NCBI RefSeq assembly: GCF_013426205.1
Contig: NC_089424.1
Span: 4,216,001 to 4,280,000, forward strand
Source: Metarhizium brunneum
Taxonomy: Eukaryota > Ascomycota > Sordariomycetes > Hypocreales > Clavicipitaceae
DNA length: 64,000 nt
Reading direction: 5' to 3'
Shown here: positions 31,043 to 40,709 of the stretch, piece by piece
Position numbering within the stretch: the stretch's first letter is position 1
Layout: every line of letters begins with the position of its first letter
The notes under the pieces: model-generated
Told to the model about the DNA's origin: nothing
Databases searched by the model: none
Seen by the model: the letters and a program-made list of their open reading frames with translations, nothing else
Translations under genes and position numbers: made by a program

Positions 31043-33848
31043 TGTGCCTTGACAAGACGGTATTCAGGTATGTGTCATGTGAGTAAGGTTGAGCGTGAGC
31101 AAACGAATTCGTAGTCGAACCGACGTCGTTGGGCGAGTCCGCCGGATGCGGTTGTAGATAAAGCTTGGAGAGCTACCACGGATTGCTTGTCTACTCCACG
31201 TAGCGTTGAGCTCTGCAACTTACGGTACGATGAGTGGGAATGTTAGCTTCCGCTTCGTGTCTTGCAGCATCGAAAAAGGTGTTGGTTCCAAGATCGACCT
31301 GGGATAGGGTGGTTGTAGCTGGGGCCATGATGAACACGAGACCACGAGGGATATGGTATGAGCAACTTTGGGTTTAATCATTTGCGTAAAATTCGTTCGA
31401 CACAGGTGTTGAGTGGCTTTTTTTCGGCGTAGCTTCCCCTCTCGCTCCGGAGATGCTGGCAGCATGAGCCGGGTTTCCCCAACATGTCAGATGTGGCTGA
31501 CGTGCCGGCCAAGCCGGCGCAAGCAGCATGGCCAACTTCTCCACCTGATCGTTTCACTTGATATAAAAAGACGTTGAACGGGACGATGGACAATATTGTA
31601 TAGACTATCTGATTATCACTTTAGCCAGATGGTGGGAAAGTAGACGTTGACAGTATCAATGAGACAAGCCACCATGTAGGTTGAACCGACCAACATGTGA
31701 CCAAGTTATTGTCTAATATACAACATTACCATGTATTACAAAACCAATTTTCCAACGCAGGACGAAAATGCCAGAGGATAATTCTGAGTCCTGGAGAGAT
31801 GAACAGGTCTCTAGACATCTGAAGTCAGGCCAGACAATATGGCAATTGACTTTTGTTGGCAACATGACAAAAGTCTGTGGCAACAACAACACAGCGAAAA
31901 ATTACGTTGATTCGATGGGAATTATTCAAGCCAAATTCTAGGCGAATTCGGCAGCCTCTATAACTTGATAGGTACCTAGGGCCGAGCTAGCTTGTTGGAT
32001 GGGTATAGGGGCCTAGCTGGCTAGAAATATTATTAGCATAAATTCTTTCCTTTATTCTTTATCTTTCCATAGTTTTGCTTCCACATCTTTTTAACTTTCC
32101 CTTACTCTATTTCTCCATCACTAACGTGCCATCTTTATTTTCTCTCATCTTCTTTAATAGCTAGTAAGATTCTCTTAGCAACACCCTGTAGCACCGAGCC
32201 TAGAAACTATCTTGTCCAAGAATACCCCATAAATAAATTATCCATGGTACAAGTCTACAAGCACTCATCACACTCCCGCGTAAATAGTAGCCGGCAAATG
32301 CGGGATATATGTGGCTCAGTGCAGGAAAATTCAGACTAGTCAATAGAGATTACATTGAGTAGAAAGTCAATCCAGAGGGCTTATATGGCCTCTTCTTTCT
32401 GTGTCAACATTTATTATGTACCTGCAAAACAAAGGCTAATTATGCCATAAACGCTATTGTACAGTCAGTTTGCGGTCTGTGGCATGAGACCAATACCCCC
32501 CCTGGTCTCCAGTACGTCATTTCTGGTCTCGATCTTTAACTCGCCCGAGTTTGCGGGGTTAGGATTAAGCGAAAACCCTAAACATGGGATTAGAGTTGTC
32601 ATTGAAGCACAGCTGAAATAAGCTTGCATCGCAAGCTTCCATTTTTCAGACCACCCCAGATTGTTAAATAGGAATCAAGGCGTTCTAACTCAAAAATCAA
32701 CAAGTATGCTTCCCCACCCTAGAGCTTTAGTGTCTGAGTTGAACGAAATCACATTGACTTGTCATCTCTAAGGCACCTTTCATAATAGGGCCTTATAAAG
32801 AGACAAGACTGTTAGTTTCATCCGGAACAAAAGTTTGACAGGGCACATAGGGCATTCCACAGGCTCTTTCCAGACGAATCCAGACTTCACCAAATTTTCT
32901 TGTTATGCTTGAATTAAAGTATTAGAGTTATCTAGCAGGATATCTGCGCGTGGCTATTTGCTCTCAAGGCTGCAATACCACTGAGCATATTGTTGCAGCA
33001 TCTAGTGATGGCGTTCAAGAAGATTTATGTAAAAGGAACACACCCAGGTGATCAGTTCGCGCCAGTCGGGCATCTGGAGAGATTACTACTCCGCATCTTC
33101 CTAAGATTGGGCATGCAGAACATTTTGGTGGCTATACACTTTCGCATCGCAAAGTTACGACAAACCAAATACTGTGGATGCTGTTTATCGTCGCAAGCCA
33201 GCCGCGATAACACTCATCTTGCCATCTCGCATAATGCAGACAGGCAGACCGCGAGTTAGCGATTAAATAGTCCGTCAGCCTAGATGCCTTCTAGGCTCTA
33301 GCCGGGTATGCCACATGCCATGTTCTAGACGCCACCATGTCGTTCAGCTTGAGATGGCTGATTAGGGTATGGGGCGCCACGATGGTTCGCGCCATCGTTG
33401 ATTATGCATAGTTTTGGTGCCATGCGGCATAATGCCGTCCTCGTGTCGTCGCGGTCACAAGCCAGAGACATTTTGACCCAGTCAAGATTGACTTCTAGAT
33501 GGCGGCTGCGCGCAATTACAATAACGTACAAGTGCGGGTAGTCCTGTATGCTTCGTCCCTGGCTGGCGATGGCGTGCCAGCTGAAAGCGGTAAACTTAAA
33601 TTGACGGTCATCTGGGTTTCAGCTGAAAGACGGCAAGAGAATGGCAGAATTGGCCTCAACGCTCGGCTGTTGATGAGCACTAACTGCCGGTAACATGAGA
33701 TGAGGTTGCCATAAGTATCCGCCTTACTTGCCTCTGGTGTCCGGGCTCAACCATTAGTATCTTGCATAAGAATTATTTCTAGGTTACCAGGCAGTCTACA
33801 CAATCACCGTTGTCTGTTCATTTTTCCAACCTTCTCAACAACCAAAAC
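31043..33848. other. 2.8 kb gene-free region, partly AT-rich
   Basis: No credible gene. Contains the AT-rich stretch annotated at 31960-32420 and a small perfect hairpin at about 33278-33298 (AGCCTAGA, 5-base loop, TCTAGGCT). The short frame at 32990-33259 lacks protein-like features. Possibly decayed transposon sequence. Confidence 0.45.
31960..32420. other. AT-rich stretch with CTAG-rich border, possible decayed repeat
   Basis: A border rich in CTAG (CCTAGGGCCGAGCTAGC and GGGGCCTAGCTGGCTAG, about 31976-32022) leads into a long TTT/TTA-rich sequence unlike the surrounding DNA. No open frame or clear terminal repeats could be found. Composition is compatible with an old RIP-mutated element, but this is inference. 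Confidence 0.3.
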
Positions 33849-34439
33849 ATGACCAAGTGGAAATCGAATAAAGACAAGGTTCGAGGCAACATCGCAGCGG
33901 GCGGGTGGGACGTGAGTTACGGAAGAGAAGTCACGTCTTTGGACCTCGTCGTCGGCGCCTTGTCCACGGTCACAGGCGGCGTCGGTACCGCGGCATGGGT
34001 CGAACTGCAACTCGCCGCTCAGCTCAAGAAGTTTGGGCAAAGCCTAGCCAACGTGCCCGGCAACGTGAAGAACCAGGTAACCAACATTCTCAAGGATGCC
34101 ATCTTGAAGGGGAAAAAGGGCACGTGGGATATTGGCGGCCTGGGGGTTAAAGCAGGTGTAGCCACGTACGATCACTGGTTCAAACTTGGCATCGGGGGCT
34201 GGCAAAGGTCTGCCCCCTCGTTTCAGCCCTTTATTGGCTTTCGCCTTGCCAAACGGCTTGCAACGGCAGGAGTCCTTGAGTTGGCAGAAACCGAGCCTCC
34301 CGTCTTGCTGGCGACGGCCCTTCTTGACATGGAAGAATCTGAGCCAGAGCCTCCGCCTTCGCCGATCGCTACGCATGAGGATATACATTGGGTATACGGG
34401 AAAGAGGAGCCGTTGCCAAGCATTGTGATGGAAGGGTAG
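33849..34439 (+). CDS. Unrecognised 196-residue protein
   Basis: Intronless frame from the Met at 33849 (MTKWKSNKDKVRGNIAAGGW), preceded by a favourable ..AAAACATGACC context. It has real-protein features: few stops nearby, GC3-rich codons, a glycine/alanine-rich hydrophobic stretch (LDLVVGALSTVTGGVGTAAW, about 31-50), a helical Lys/Gln segment, and the motif GTWDIGGLGVKAGVATYDHW followed by a second IGGWQR. The C-terminal third is acidic and proline-rich (EESEPEPPPSP). No signal peptide and no family I can name. It lies alone in a gene-poor stretch between the flavohemoglobin and a secreted protein gene, which suggests accessory content. A second exon beyond 34439 is possible: GTAGGTATC follows the last codon and could be a donor. 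Confidence 0.6.
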   Translation: MTKWKSNKDKVRGNIAAGGWDVSYGREVTSLDLVVGALSTVTGGVGTAAWVELQLAAQLKKFGQSLANVPGNVKNQVTNILKDAILKGKKGTWDIGGLGVKAGVATYDHWFKLGIGGWQRSAPSFQPFIGFRLAKRLATAGVLELAETEPPVLLATALLDMEESEPEPPPSPIATHEDIHWVYGKEEPLPSIVMEG

Positions 34440-36380
34440 GTATCATTGACTCTCGCGGTGACGTCTGCGAGAGGCGAGACTCTGTTTGTTCAACATCAGA
34501 TTGCCGTACAAGTGAAAGGAGAAGGAAGCTTGCAAGGATCAAGTCGCTCACTCGAGGCAACAGAATTTTGTTATACCGATGTCTGGCAGGCAACGGTGTT
34601 GCGATAGGTATTTAGTTTCAATTTACATTCACTCTCTTTGCATAGAGCATGAGGAGTCTGTCGTTGTGTCTAAAAGTGCTTGGTAATATAAGATATATTC
34701 CCGTCAAGTCAATTGTATAGTAGAGGCTGAGTACTACTGCCTTTATGGAAGGTATTTTAATTTACGAAAAAGTATGTATGTGTTTCCAGCCAATTTCTGT
34801 GATGAGTGGCGCACCACTGGTTCCATCAACTCTGTGATGAGTGTAAGTTGTGCAACCGGGCGGGCAATGACCTCGCGTCGGCGGCAGAGACCATCACCAT
34901 GACTCTATTTCCAAGTACTTTCGTTTCCAGTCATTCCGCTCCTTGATTGCACGCTCCAAGTCCATGGCCTCTTCTTGTCGGGCGGCCCTCGCCAACATGC
35001 TACAGCCCGGCTTACACCTTGCAAGTCACAGACACAAAAGTTCCCCAAGTCTCTCCACGTTAAGGAATCCTACAGCCGGGGCCAGTGGATCGCAACCCAC
35101 GTGTTCCCCACGAATCAAGATGCAATCGATGCTCGTGCAGCGACCCTGAGGGTTTGCCGACGCCGGCTGTGGCTGTACACAGTACGACGCAACGGTGACG
35201 GTGCCGGTGTCTCGGCATAGCGGCAAATGCCACGATTCCCAATTACCGTGTCACATCGGCGCAGAGTAGTCCCTACCTCGGCGCGTGATGTTAACGTTTC
35301 GAGGCTAGCGTGCGAGATGACTGGCAAGTTGTAGCCATGGTAGTATTCATGTCTAGGGAGTAGTCAGGACTCCGCGGTCACTATGTGTGATGCAACTGGA
35401 GCAAGTTGACATAAGCCATGTCTCGTCATTACTCAGACCGTCACTGCCAATATTCAATAATTCATTGTCCCGCAACGTCTCTTCCTTTGGGTCGGAACAT
35501 GCCGTGGTGCGGCTCCCGGGACGTCTCGTATCGGCAACCCCAGTCCATCTATGATCTTGACATGGCCTTGCACGCCTATGCTCAACTGGCCGAGGCCTTC
35601 TCCCCATACTATACTCGACGCTTCTTGGCATTGCTATCCGTGCCATCGGCAGTTGCTTCTCGGGCAAAACGACTTCTGATGACAGTCTGGCCTGGCACGG
35701 GCCGCCGGACGTCGCTTGGCAGGTCGGCGGCGCAGCTTCACCGTCGCAGGGTGATTCCTAAAGGGGTTTAATTCCAAGGTTGCTAGTCTTTGTGAACTAT
35801 GTGTAACTACATGTAATCATCAAGTGGCACCATCTTACTCTCCGACCTTCCCAACTCGAACATGAGTGGCTTCTCTTGACCGTCTAGAAATCCCCTCATG
35901 TTCCGTCCCGCCACTAGTTCCAGTTCCATCTCGTATTTGTGTTTGTACTTGGTAAGCCGTCTTCATCTGGCAAACTAGAAGCACGGGCGTTGAGTTCTCG
36001 CGACTGGCCTCGGGTGCGGCATGTATCTGCTATCACACGTCTAGCTCTATATGGCAGGTGTGTCTTGACTCTTGAGTGATAACTTGTCCCTATACGAATT
36101 TGTTGGAGTTTGGCCTGCATTACTACATGTAGCTAAACTCTGATTCTCTCAAGTGCTGCTACACGGATAGTTGCTACGCTTATCCTACTGCTGACGGCTT
36201 CTGTTGAGTGGCAAGTTGCCAAACCAAAGGTATATAAACCAAGCTACATACTTGCCTTGGATATTCCTCTCGAGTCTCGACAAGCATCTTCCAACGCAGC
36301 AAAGCCATAGTCCCGAGTCCCGAGTCCCTAGTTCACCAAAGCCATCATCGGAACTGCTCTTATCATTTCCTCTTCCCACA
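34440..36380. other. 1.9 kb region, no gene seen
   Basis: Scattered short frames (for example 34943-35149 and 35418-35771) without protein-like composition or splice partners. The TATA box of the next gene is at 36231-36238. Confidence 0.45.
36231..36238 (+). promoter_or_regulatory. TATA box of the secreted protein gene
   Basis: TATATAAA, a consensus TATA box, 143-150 bases before the start codon at 36381. Such boxes are typical of highly regulated genes. Confidence 0.5.
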
Positions 36381-37139
36381 ATGTTCGCCCTCGTGTCCCT
36401 CTCTCTCCTCATCGGCGCCTGCTCGGCCGCTCCCAGCGCAGCCAACCCAAGCAACCAACTGCCCAACTTCATCAACCAACTGCAGCAGTCCCTACGCACC
36501 GTCGACCAGAACAACCCCCCCTTCACCGACGGGTCCAAGTTGAACGAATACACGTGCCCTGCGCACGCGTTCGAATGCACAACGACCGACTTCTGGCAGC
36601 GGCAGATCATCGCCTCTGCCCCCGACCGCGTCACCATCACGACAAACATCCACACCGACGCAACCCTCATCAACGACGGCACCAAGGACGCCACCATCAC
36701 GTCCTCCTTCTCCACGGCCGTGGCCATCGGCACCACCAGGGGCTGGACCATTGGCGCAAAGGTCTCTCTCAGCTCGCCCAACAAGGTCGGCAGCTCCGAG
36801 CTGTCGGCCTCCTACAGCGACACGTCCACCTCGACGACGACGGAGACAAAGACGGTCCAGTACGGCGCCATCTGCCCGGCCGGAAAGACGTGCCGCATCC
36901 AGACTGTCACTTTCCAGGCCCGTCTCCATGCGTACTGCAGGCATGAGTCTATGCTCGACTGCACGGGGGCCGTCAACGTCTGCAAGCGTCCGACTGGCGT
37001 GCTGCAGTGCCAGCAGTACGTCGACTACTACAACAGGAACTGCGTGAATCCTCCTTCCGACTCTCCGTGCAGTGTTGACGTCCAGCTTCGGGCGGACGAT
37101 GGGAAGCTCCTCACCCTTATTATCATTTCGGAGGAGTAG
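36381..37139 (+). CDS. Secreted cysteine-rich protein, possible aerolysin-like (ETX/MTX2-type) fold
   Basis: Intronless, 252 residues from the Met at 36381; the frame opens upstream but the signal peptide (MFALVSLSLLIGACSAAP) sets the start. The mature part has ten cysteines, two CxnC pairs in the first two thirds and a cluster of six near the C-terminus. The middle (about residues 88-175) consists of alternating Thr/Ser-rich strands: a strand ending NDGTKDATITSSFSTAVAIG, a turn with GWTIGAKVSLSSP, and a strand SASYSDTSTSTTTETKTVQY leading to a CPAGKTC loop. This order (strand, serine-rich hairpin, strand, PxGK-type turn) resembles the membrane-insertion module of aerolysin/epsilon-toxin-like beta pore-forming proteins. 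I do not recognise a named family member, so the fold is a hypothesis; a structural or adhesive secreted protein is equally possible. Confidence 0.75.
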   Translation: MFALVSLSLLIGACSAAPSAANPSNQLPNFINQLQQSLRTVDQNNPPFTDGSKLNEYTCPAHAFECTTTDFWQRQIIASAPDRVTITTNIHTDATLINDGTKDATITSSFSTAVAIGTTRGWTIGAKVSLSSPNKVGSSELSASYSDTSTSTTTETKTVQYGAICPAGKTCRIQTVTFQARLHAYCRHESMLDCTGAVNVCKRPTGVLQCQQYVDYYNRNCVNPPSDSPCSVDVQLRADDGKLLTLIIISEE

Positions 37140-37738
37140 TGTTTCCCCTGGCTTGGAATGGAGACCGGGCAGCTGTTGCGAAATCGTTTGGGATACAGGT
37201 CTGTATAAAATACTTCTGCAGGGCGCAAAAACGTGCAGTGCTGGATTTGGTATTCTCGCGACGATTGGTTGCTCCAACTATGCTGCATGTGTGTTGGCAT
37301 CACGTCGATTATTCAAGCTAGTAGTAAATCAATACGACAGTACTTGTATACATGTTTATTTCGGGTATAAACTTACTCTTTTATGTAGACAAGCGTATTG
37401 TCTTTTCTACGCCATGTACACGTGTTGGCCATGGACGTGGTGAGATAGTCATGTAAATAAATTCAATCGCGTACTCCAAATAATGCCCTGTGTGGCTGTA
37501 TACCAAGATTCATGTATACTATTGATAACGACTTGGACCAATGTATCGCTCAGAGCGTCTGGATATGGTGGTCACGGTAAACATCCTGGGAATCGACGAA
37601 CAAACTACGTAATGGAACTAGATGCCATGGTACACGTCTCCCTGGACAGATTGTTATTGTTCTACACGAGGTTGCTTCACTCCATCAACACACCTGACAA
37701 TATAATACAAAGCTTCCCGCCAAACCCTCACCCACCAA
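37140..37738. other. Convergent intergenic region
   Basis: 600 bases between the secreted-protein gene and mL38 3' ends; AT-rich with likely poly(A) signals (ATAAATTCAAT at about 37456). No gene seen. Confidence 0.5.
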
Positions 37739-39132
37739 TCACCTCCGCTTGATCCAGCCCTTGGCGTTGGAAATGCCCTTGATACGCTTGGTATACTTCC
37801 AAAGGTGGCGGTACTTGGGCCCCTGTCGCTTGGCCTCCCAACCGCGCGGCTTGACGGGCGGCTTCAGGCTGTGCACACGCGTGGGCCGCAACTCGACATC
37901 GGCACCGGAGATGCCGTGGCGGGCCATGACAGCGGCCGTGTTCTCGTCCCAGACGGACCGGAACAGGCTGAAGCCAAAGGGCGCGAGGCCAAACTTGTCA
38001 CGCATCGACTTGAGGGAGAATCCGCCGCGTGCAGCGTATAGCTCCTTCAGCGCGGCGACGTCGACCTTGTCGCCGGCGCGCTGCTCGAGCAGGTAGATGC
38101 CCAGTCGGTGGTACGGGGCGCCTTTCTGCGAAAAGGCAGGCATCCAGGGGACGGCCAGCTGGTCCTCGGCGACGATTTTGCCCAGCGGGAGAGACGTGTC
38201 GGTGGGGCTGAGGGGGATGTTGGCAGCCAGGTAGTGGCATCGCTTGGTGAAGCTGTCGCCTTCGATGTCCGGGACGTCCGAGTCCACAACGACTACGGTG
38301 ACCAGGCGCTCGCCCTTGTTGAAGACTTGGACGCGCAGGCGCGGCGCATTCTCGCTGACCTGGCTGTTGACAATGTCGCCAGGGGCAATCTTGGATTGGC
38401 GAAAGTAAAGCTGTACGTCGGCGGTGGGTTCCAGCTTGGGTAGAACGTCGGGAACAATGTTGAACTGCTTGATTCGCTGGGTGATGAGGCGGTAATCGTA
38501 CGAACGCCATTTCTTCTCGGCAAGGGCACGGTAAATCGGCTTGTTCATGTCACCTAAATCCATAATTGTCAGTCATCACGGAGTATAAACTCGATGCTAA
38601 AAATACCAAACTCACCCAAGCCGTCCTCAAATCGCTTCTTGACCAAAGGATCATTCGCATCCGCCAAAAGCTTCAACCGCTCAACCTCCCTCCTCAAACT
38701 CGCCAACTTTACATCCTTCATCTTCTGCCCGCCCTTGACATCGGCAGCATCCTTTGCCTCCAATTTTGAAATCTTGTCCAGCTCCGCCTTGATCTTGGCC
38801 AGCTTGTCCTCACGGTCAGCCGCCAAAATCTTACGGGCCTCCTGAAACGCCTGGTAGGGTAGCTGCTCAAACGGGATATTCTGTGTCGTGCGCATGGCCA
38901 TTCGTCGTCTTCTCGAGCCAATTGGCATCTTGCCAGCCTTGATCAGCTCGGCTTCGAATTCGGGAAGGACAGTAGTAGGATCGAGGTCCAAGGCGCTGGG
39001 TTCCCTGGAGGCAGCCGCAGCTTGCTCCTGGACCTCAGCGGCCCGAGGAGCGGCCGTTGTGAATGGCCGAACGGCGCATGACTGCCGTAATTGCCTTGCG
39101 AGCGGCCGCGCGACAGCCTGACACCGCGACAT
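37739..39132 (-). CDS. MRPL35: Mitochondrial large-subunit ribosomal protein mL38 (PEBP-like; two exons)
   Basis: Component of the mitochondrial 54S subunit; mL38 (yeast Mrpl35) carries a phosphatidylethanolamine-binding-protein fold. Exons 39132-38616 and 38553-37739 give 443 residues, with a 62 bp intron in phase 1 (DGLG|DMNK). The N-terminus (MSRCQAVARPLARQLRQSC) is a mitochondrial presequence. A helical Lys/Glu-rich part with SRRRRMAMRTTQNIPFEQLPYQAF follows, then the PEBP-like part (VTVVVVDSDVPDIEGDSFTKRCHYLAANIPLS and VPWMPAFSQKGAPYHRLGIYL) and a basic C-terminus ending KGISNAKGWIKRR. It is head-to-head with uL4m, 285 bases apart. Confidence 0.9.
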
Positions 39133-39417
39133 TTTTTTGGCGTCTGGTTCGACGGTTATGTGGTTGTGGCTTTCAAAGCTAAAAATGCTCGCCGAAATGC
39201 TACGAGTCGATAATTTGACATTGGCACGCGAGGGGGCCCACTTAAATTTTGGGGTGTCGGCGCGGAACAAGCCGTTTTCCCAGCAGACGGAGAACTGGGT
39301 CACGATTTTCGAGCATCCAAACCTCCGTTCCACGAACTTGCAATCGCCAAGAAAAACAGCTTGGCCGCGCAAGCCTGCACCATCAATTGGACTGTTCTGC
39401 GCCGTCGCATACAACTA
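39133..39417. promoter_or_regulatory. Bidirectional promoter of mL38 and uL4m
   Basis: 285 bases separate the start codons of two divergently transcribed mitoribosomal large-subunit genes. It contains AAATTTT (39244-39250), like the AATTTT element reported for mitoribosomal gene promoters outside the Saccharomyces lineage, and an inverted ATGCTCG/CGAGCAT pair (about 39186 and 39310). Shared control is inferred. Confidence 0.55.
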
Positions 39418-40488
39418 ATGATGGCGTCAAGGACGGGGTTAGGATGCCTAAATGAGGCAATGGCTGCACTGCGGGTGTCGGCCAAGGTGAGTTCCATCCC
39501 CATCAACATCAGAAAAAGACGGCCATGCTCACTTCCCATTGCAGCCCACCACCCTCAGCAAGTCCATCTCAAGATCAATGGCCACGGAGGCGCCCGCCCG
39601 AGATCTCACCCGATCCGCAAACACACAATCCCTCGTCCAGTCCTGGAACCCAGGTACGCAGCACCACTCCAACCGACTGACTATCCACGCAAGCTGACAG
39701 TAGCCTTCACAGTCTCAACCGTCCCCGTCACAGTCCACAGCTTCCCCTCGCTCGAACCAACCTCCCTCGAGCAGTGGTCCGTCCAGCACCTCTACCTCCC
39801 CCTCCGGCGCGACATCCTGCACCACGCAATCACCTTTGAAGGCGACAACACGCGCCAGGGCACCGCCTCCAGCAAAACCCGCTACGAAGTCCACGGCTCC
39901 CACCGCAAGGTGCGTCCTCAGAAGGGTTCGGGTCGCGCCCGTCTCGGCACCAGGCAGAGCCCCGTCCTCCGTGGCGGCGGCAAGACCTTTGGCCCCAAGC
40001 CCCGCGACTTCGGCACCAAGCTCAACCGCAAGGTCTACGACAAGGCCTGGCGGACAGCCCTCAGCTACCGGTACAGACGGGGCGAGCTGATCATCTGCGA
40101 GGACGGGATGGAGCTCGCCCTGCCGCCGGACTTTGAAATGCTCGCCGACAAGTACATGCGGGACGGGCTGCGGGAGACGTACCTCCAAAAATACATGACG
40201 GGCGTTTTACGCACGCTGGGTCTGGGGCGCGCCGACGGACGGACGCTGTTTGTCACGGGCGATCCGAGGGACAGGCTGTACGAGGCCATGGAGCAGGTCC
40301 CGTGGGAGGGGCGGGCGCTCGACGTGGAGGACGTTGATGTCAAAGACCTGTTGGAGACGGGCAAGGTTGTCATGGAGAGAAGCGTCTTGAAGGAGATGAT
40401 TGAGAGGCATCAGAGCGACTTGATCACCCGCATCGCGGTCGGCGGGTTGGCCAAGAGCGCTCCTTCAACTGGCGAGGTAGTGTTGTGA
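39418..40488 (+). CDS. YML6: Mitochondrial large-subunit ribosomal protein uL4m (three exons)
   Basis: Mitochondrial L4, lining the polypeptide exit tunnel. Exons 39418-39486, 39545-39653 and 39701-40488 give 321 residues; introns of 58 and 47 bp are GT-AG and in phase (SAK|PTTLS; NP|VAFTV). MMASRTGLGCLNEAMAALRV is the presequence; a second ATG follows immediately. The L4 signature is clear: LRRDILHHAITFEGDNTRQG, then HGSHRKVRPQKGSGRARLGT, then SPVLRGGGKTFGPKPRDF, then NRKVYDKAWRTALSYRYRRG. The C-terminal extension beyond the bacterial core is usual for fungal mitochondrial L4. The 47 bp second intron is near the lower size limit but has good ends. Confidence 0.93.
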   Translation: MMASRTGLGCLNEAMAALRVSAKVSSIPINIRKRRPCSLPIAAHHPQQVHLKINGHGGARPRSHPIRKHTIPRPVLEPRYAAPLQPTDYPRKLTVAFTVSTVPVTVHSFPSLEPTSLEQWSVQHLYLPLRRDILHHAITFEGDNTRQGTASSKTRYEVHGSHRKVRPQKGSGRARLGTRQSPVLRGGGKTFGPKPRDFGTKLNRKVYDKAWRTALSYRYRRGELIICEDGMELALPPDFEMLADKYMRDGLRETYLQKYMTGVLRTLGLGRADGRTLFVTGDPRDRLYEAMEQVPWEGRALDVEDVDVKDLLETGKVVMERSVLKEMIERHQSDLITRIAVGGLAKSAPSTGEVVL

Positions 40489-40709
40489 AACCCACAGGCC
40501 GGACGCATCAATGTACTACTATATGTCCCTGTATTCAAAATATCCCCCCGGTAAAGCATAAAATCTCACCGGCATTCAACCTCTCAGTGACGCAAGAATC
40601 GACTGCTTGTCTTCATGTAGATCAAGGTAGAATATACAAATAGCCCCCCTTCCCCCAATGCAGCCCTTCTATACTGGGTATCAAGTCTATAACAAGTCCA
40701 CAACGCACC

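Noticed and set aside
33278..33298. Perfect 8-bp-arm hairpin AGCCTAGA/TCTAGGCT
   Set aside because: Too short to call a terminator or element in a fungal genome; hairpins of this size occur by chance.
35418..35771. 117-codon plus-strand frame between the orphan gene and the secreted protein
   Set aside because: Composition ambiguous, no motif or splice context; not supportable as a gene.
36492..37277. 261-codon minus-strand frame opposite the secreted protein
   Set aside because: Arg/Gly/Val-rich shadow; the plus strand has the signal peptide, TATA box and cysteine pattern.
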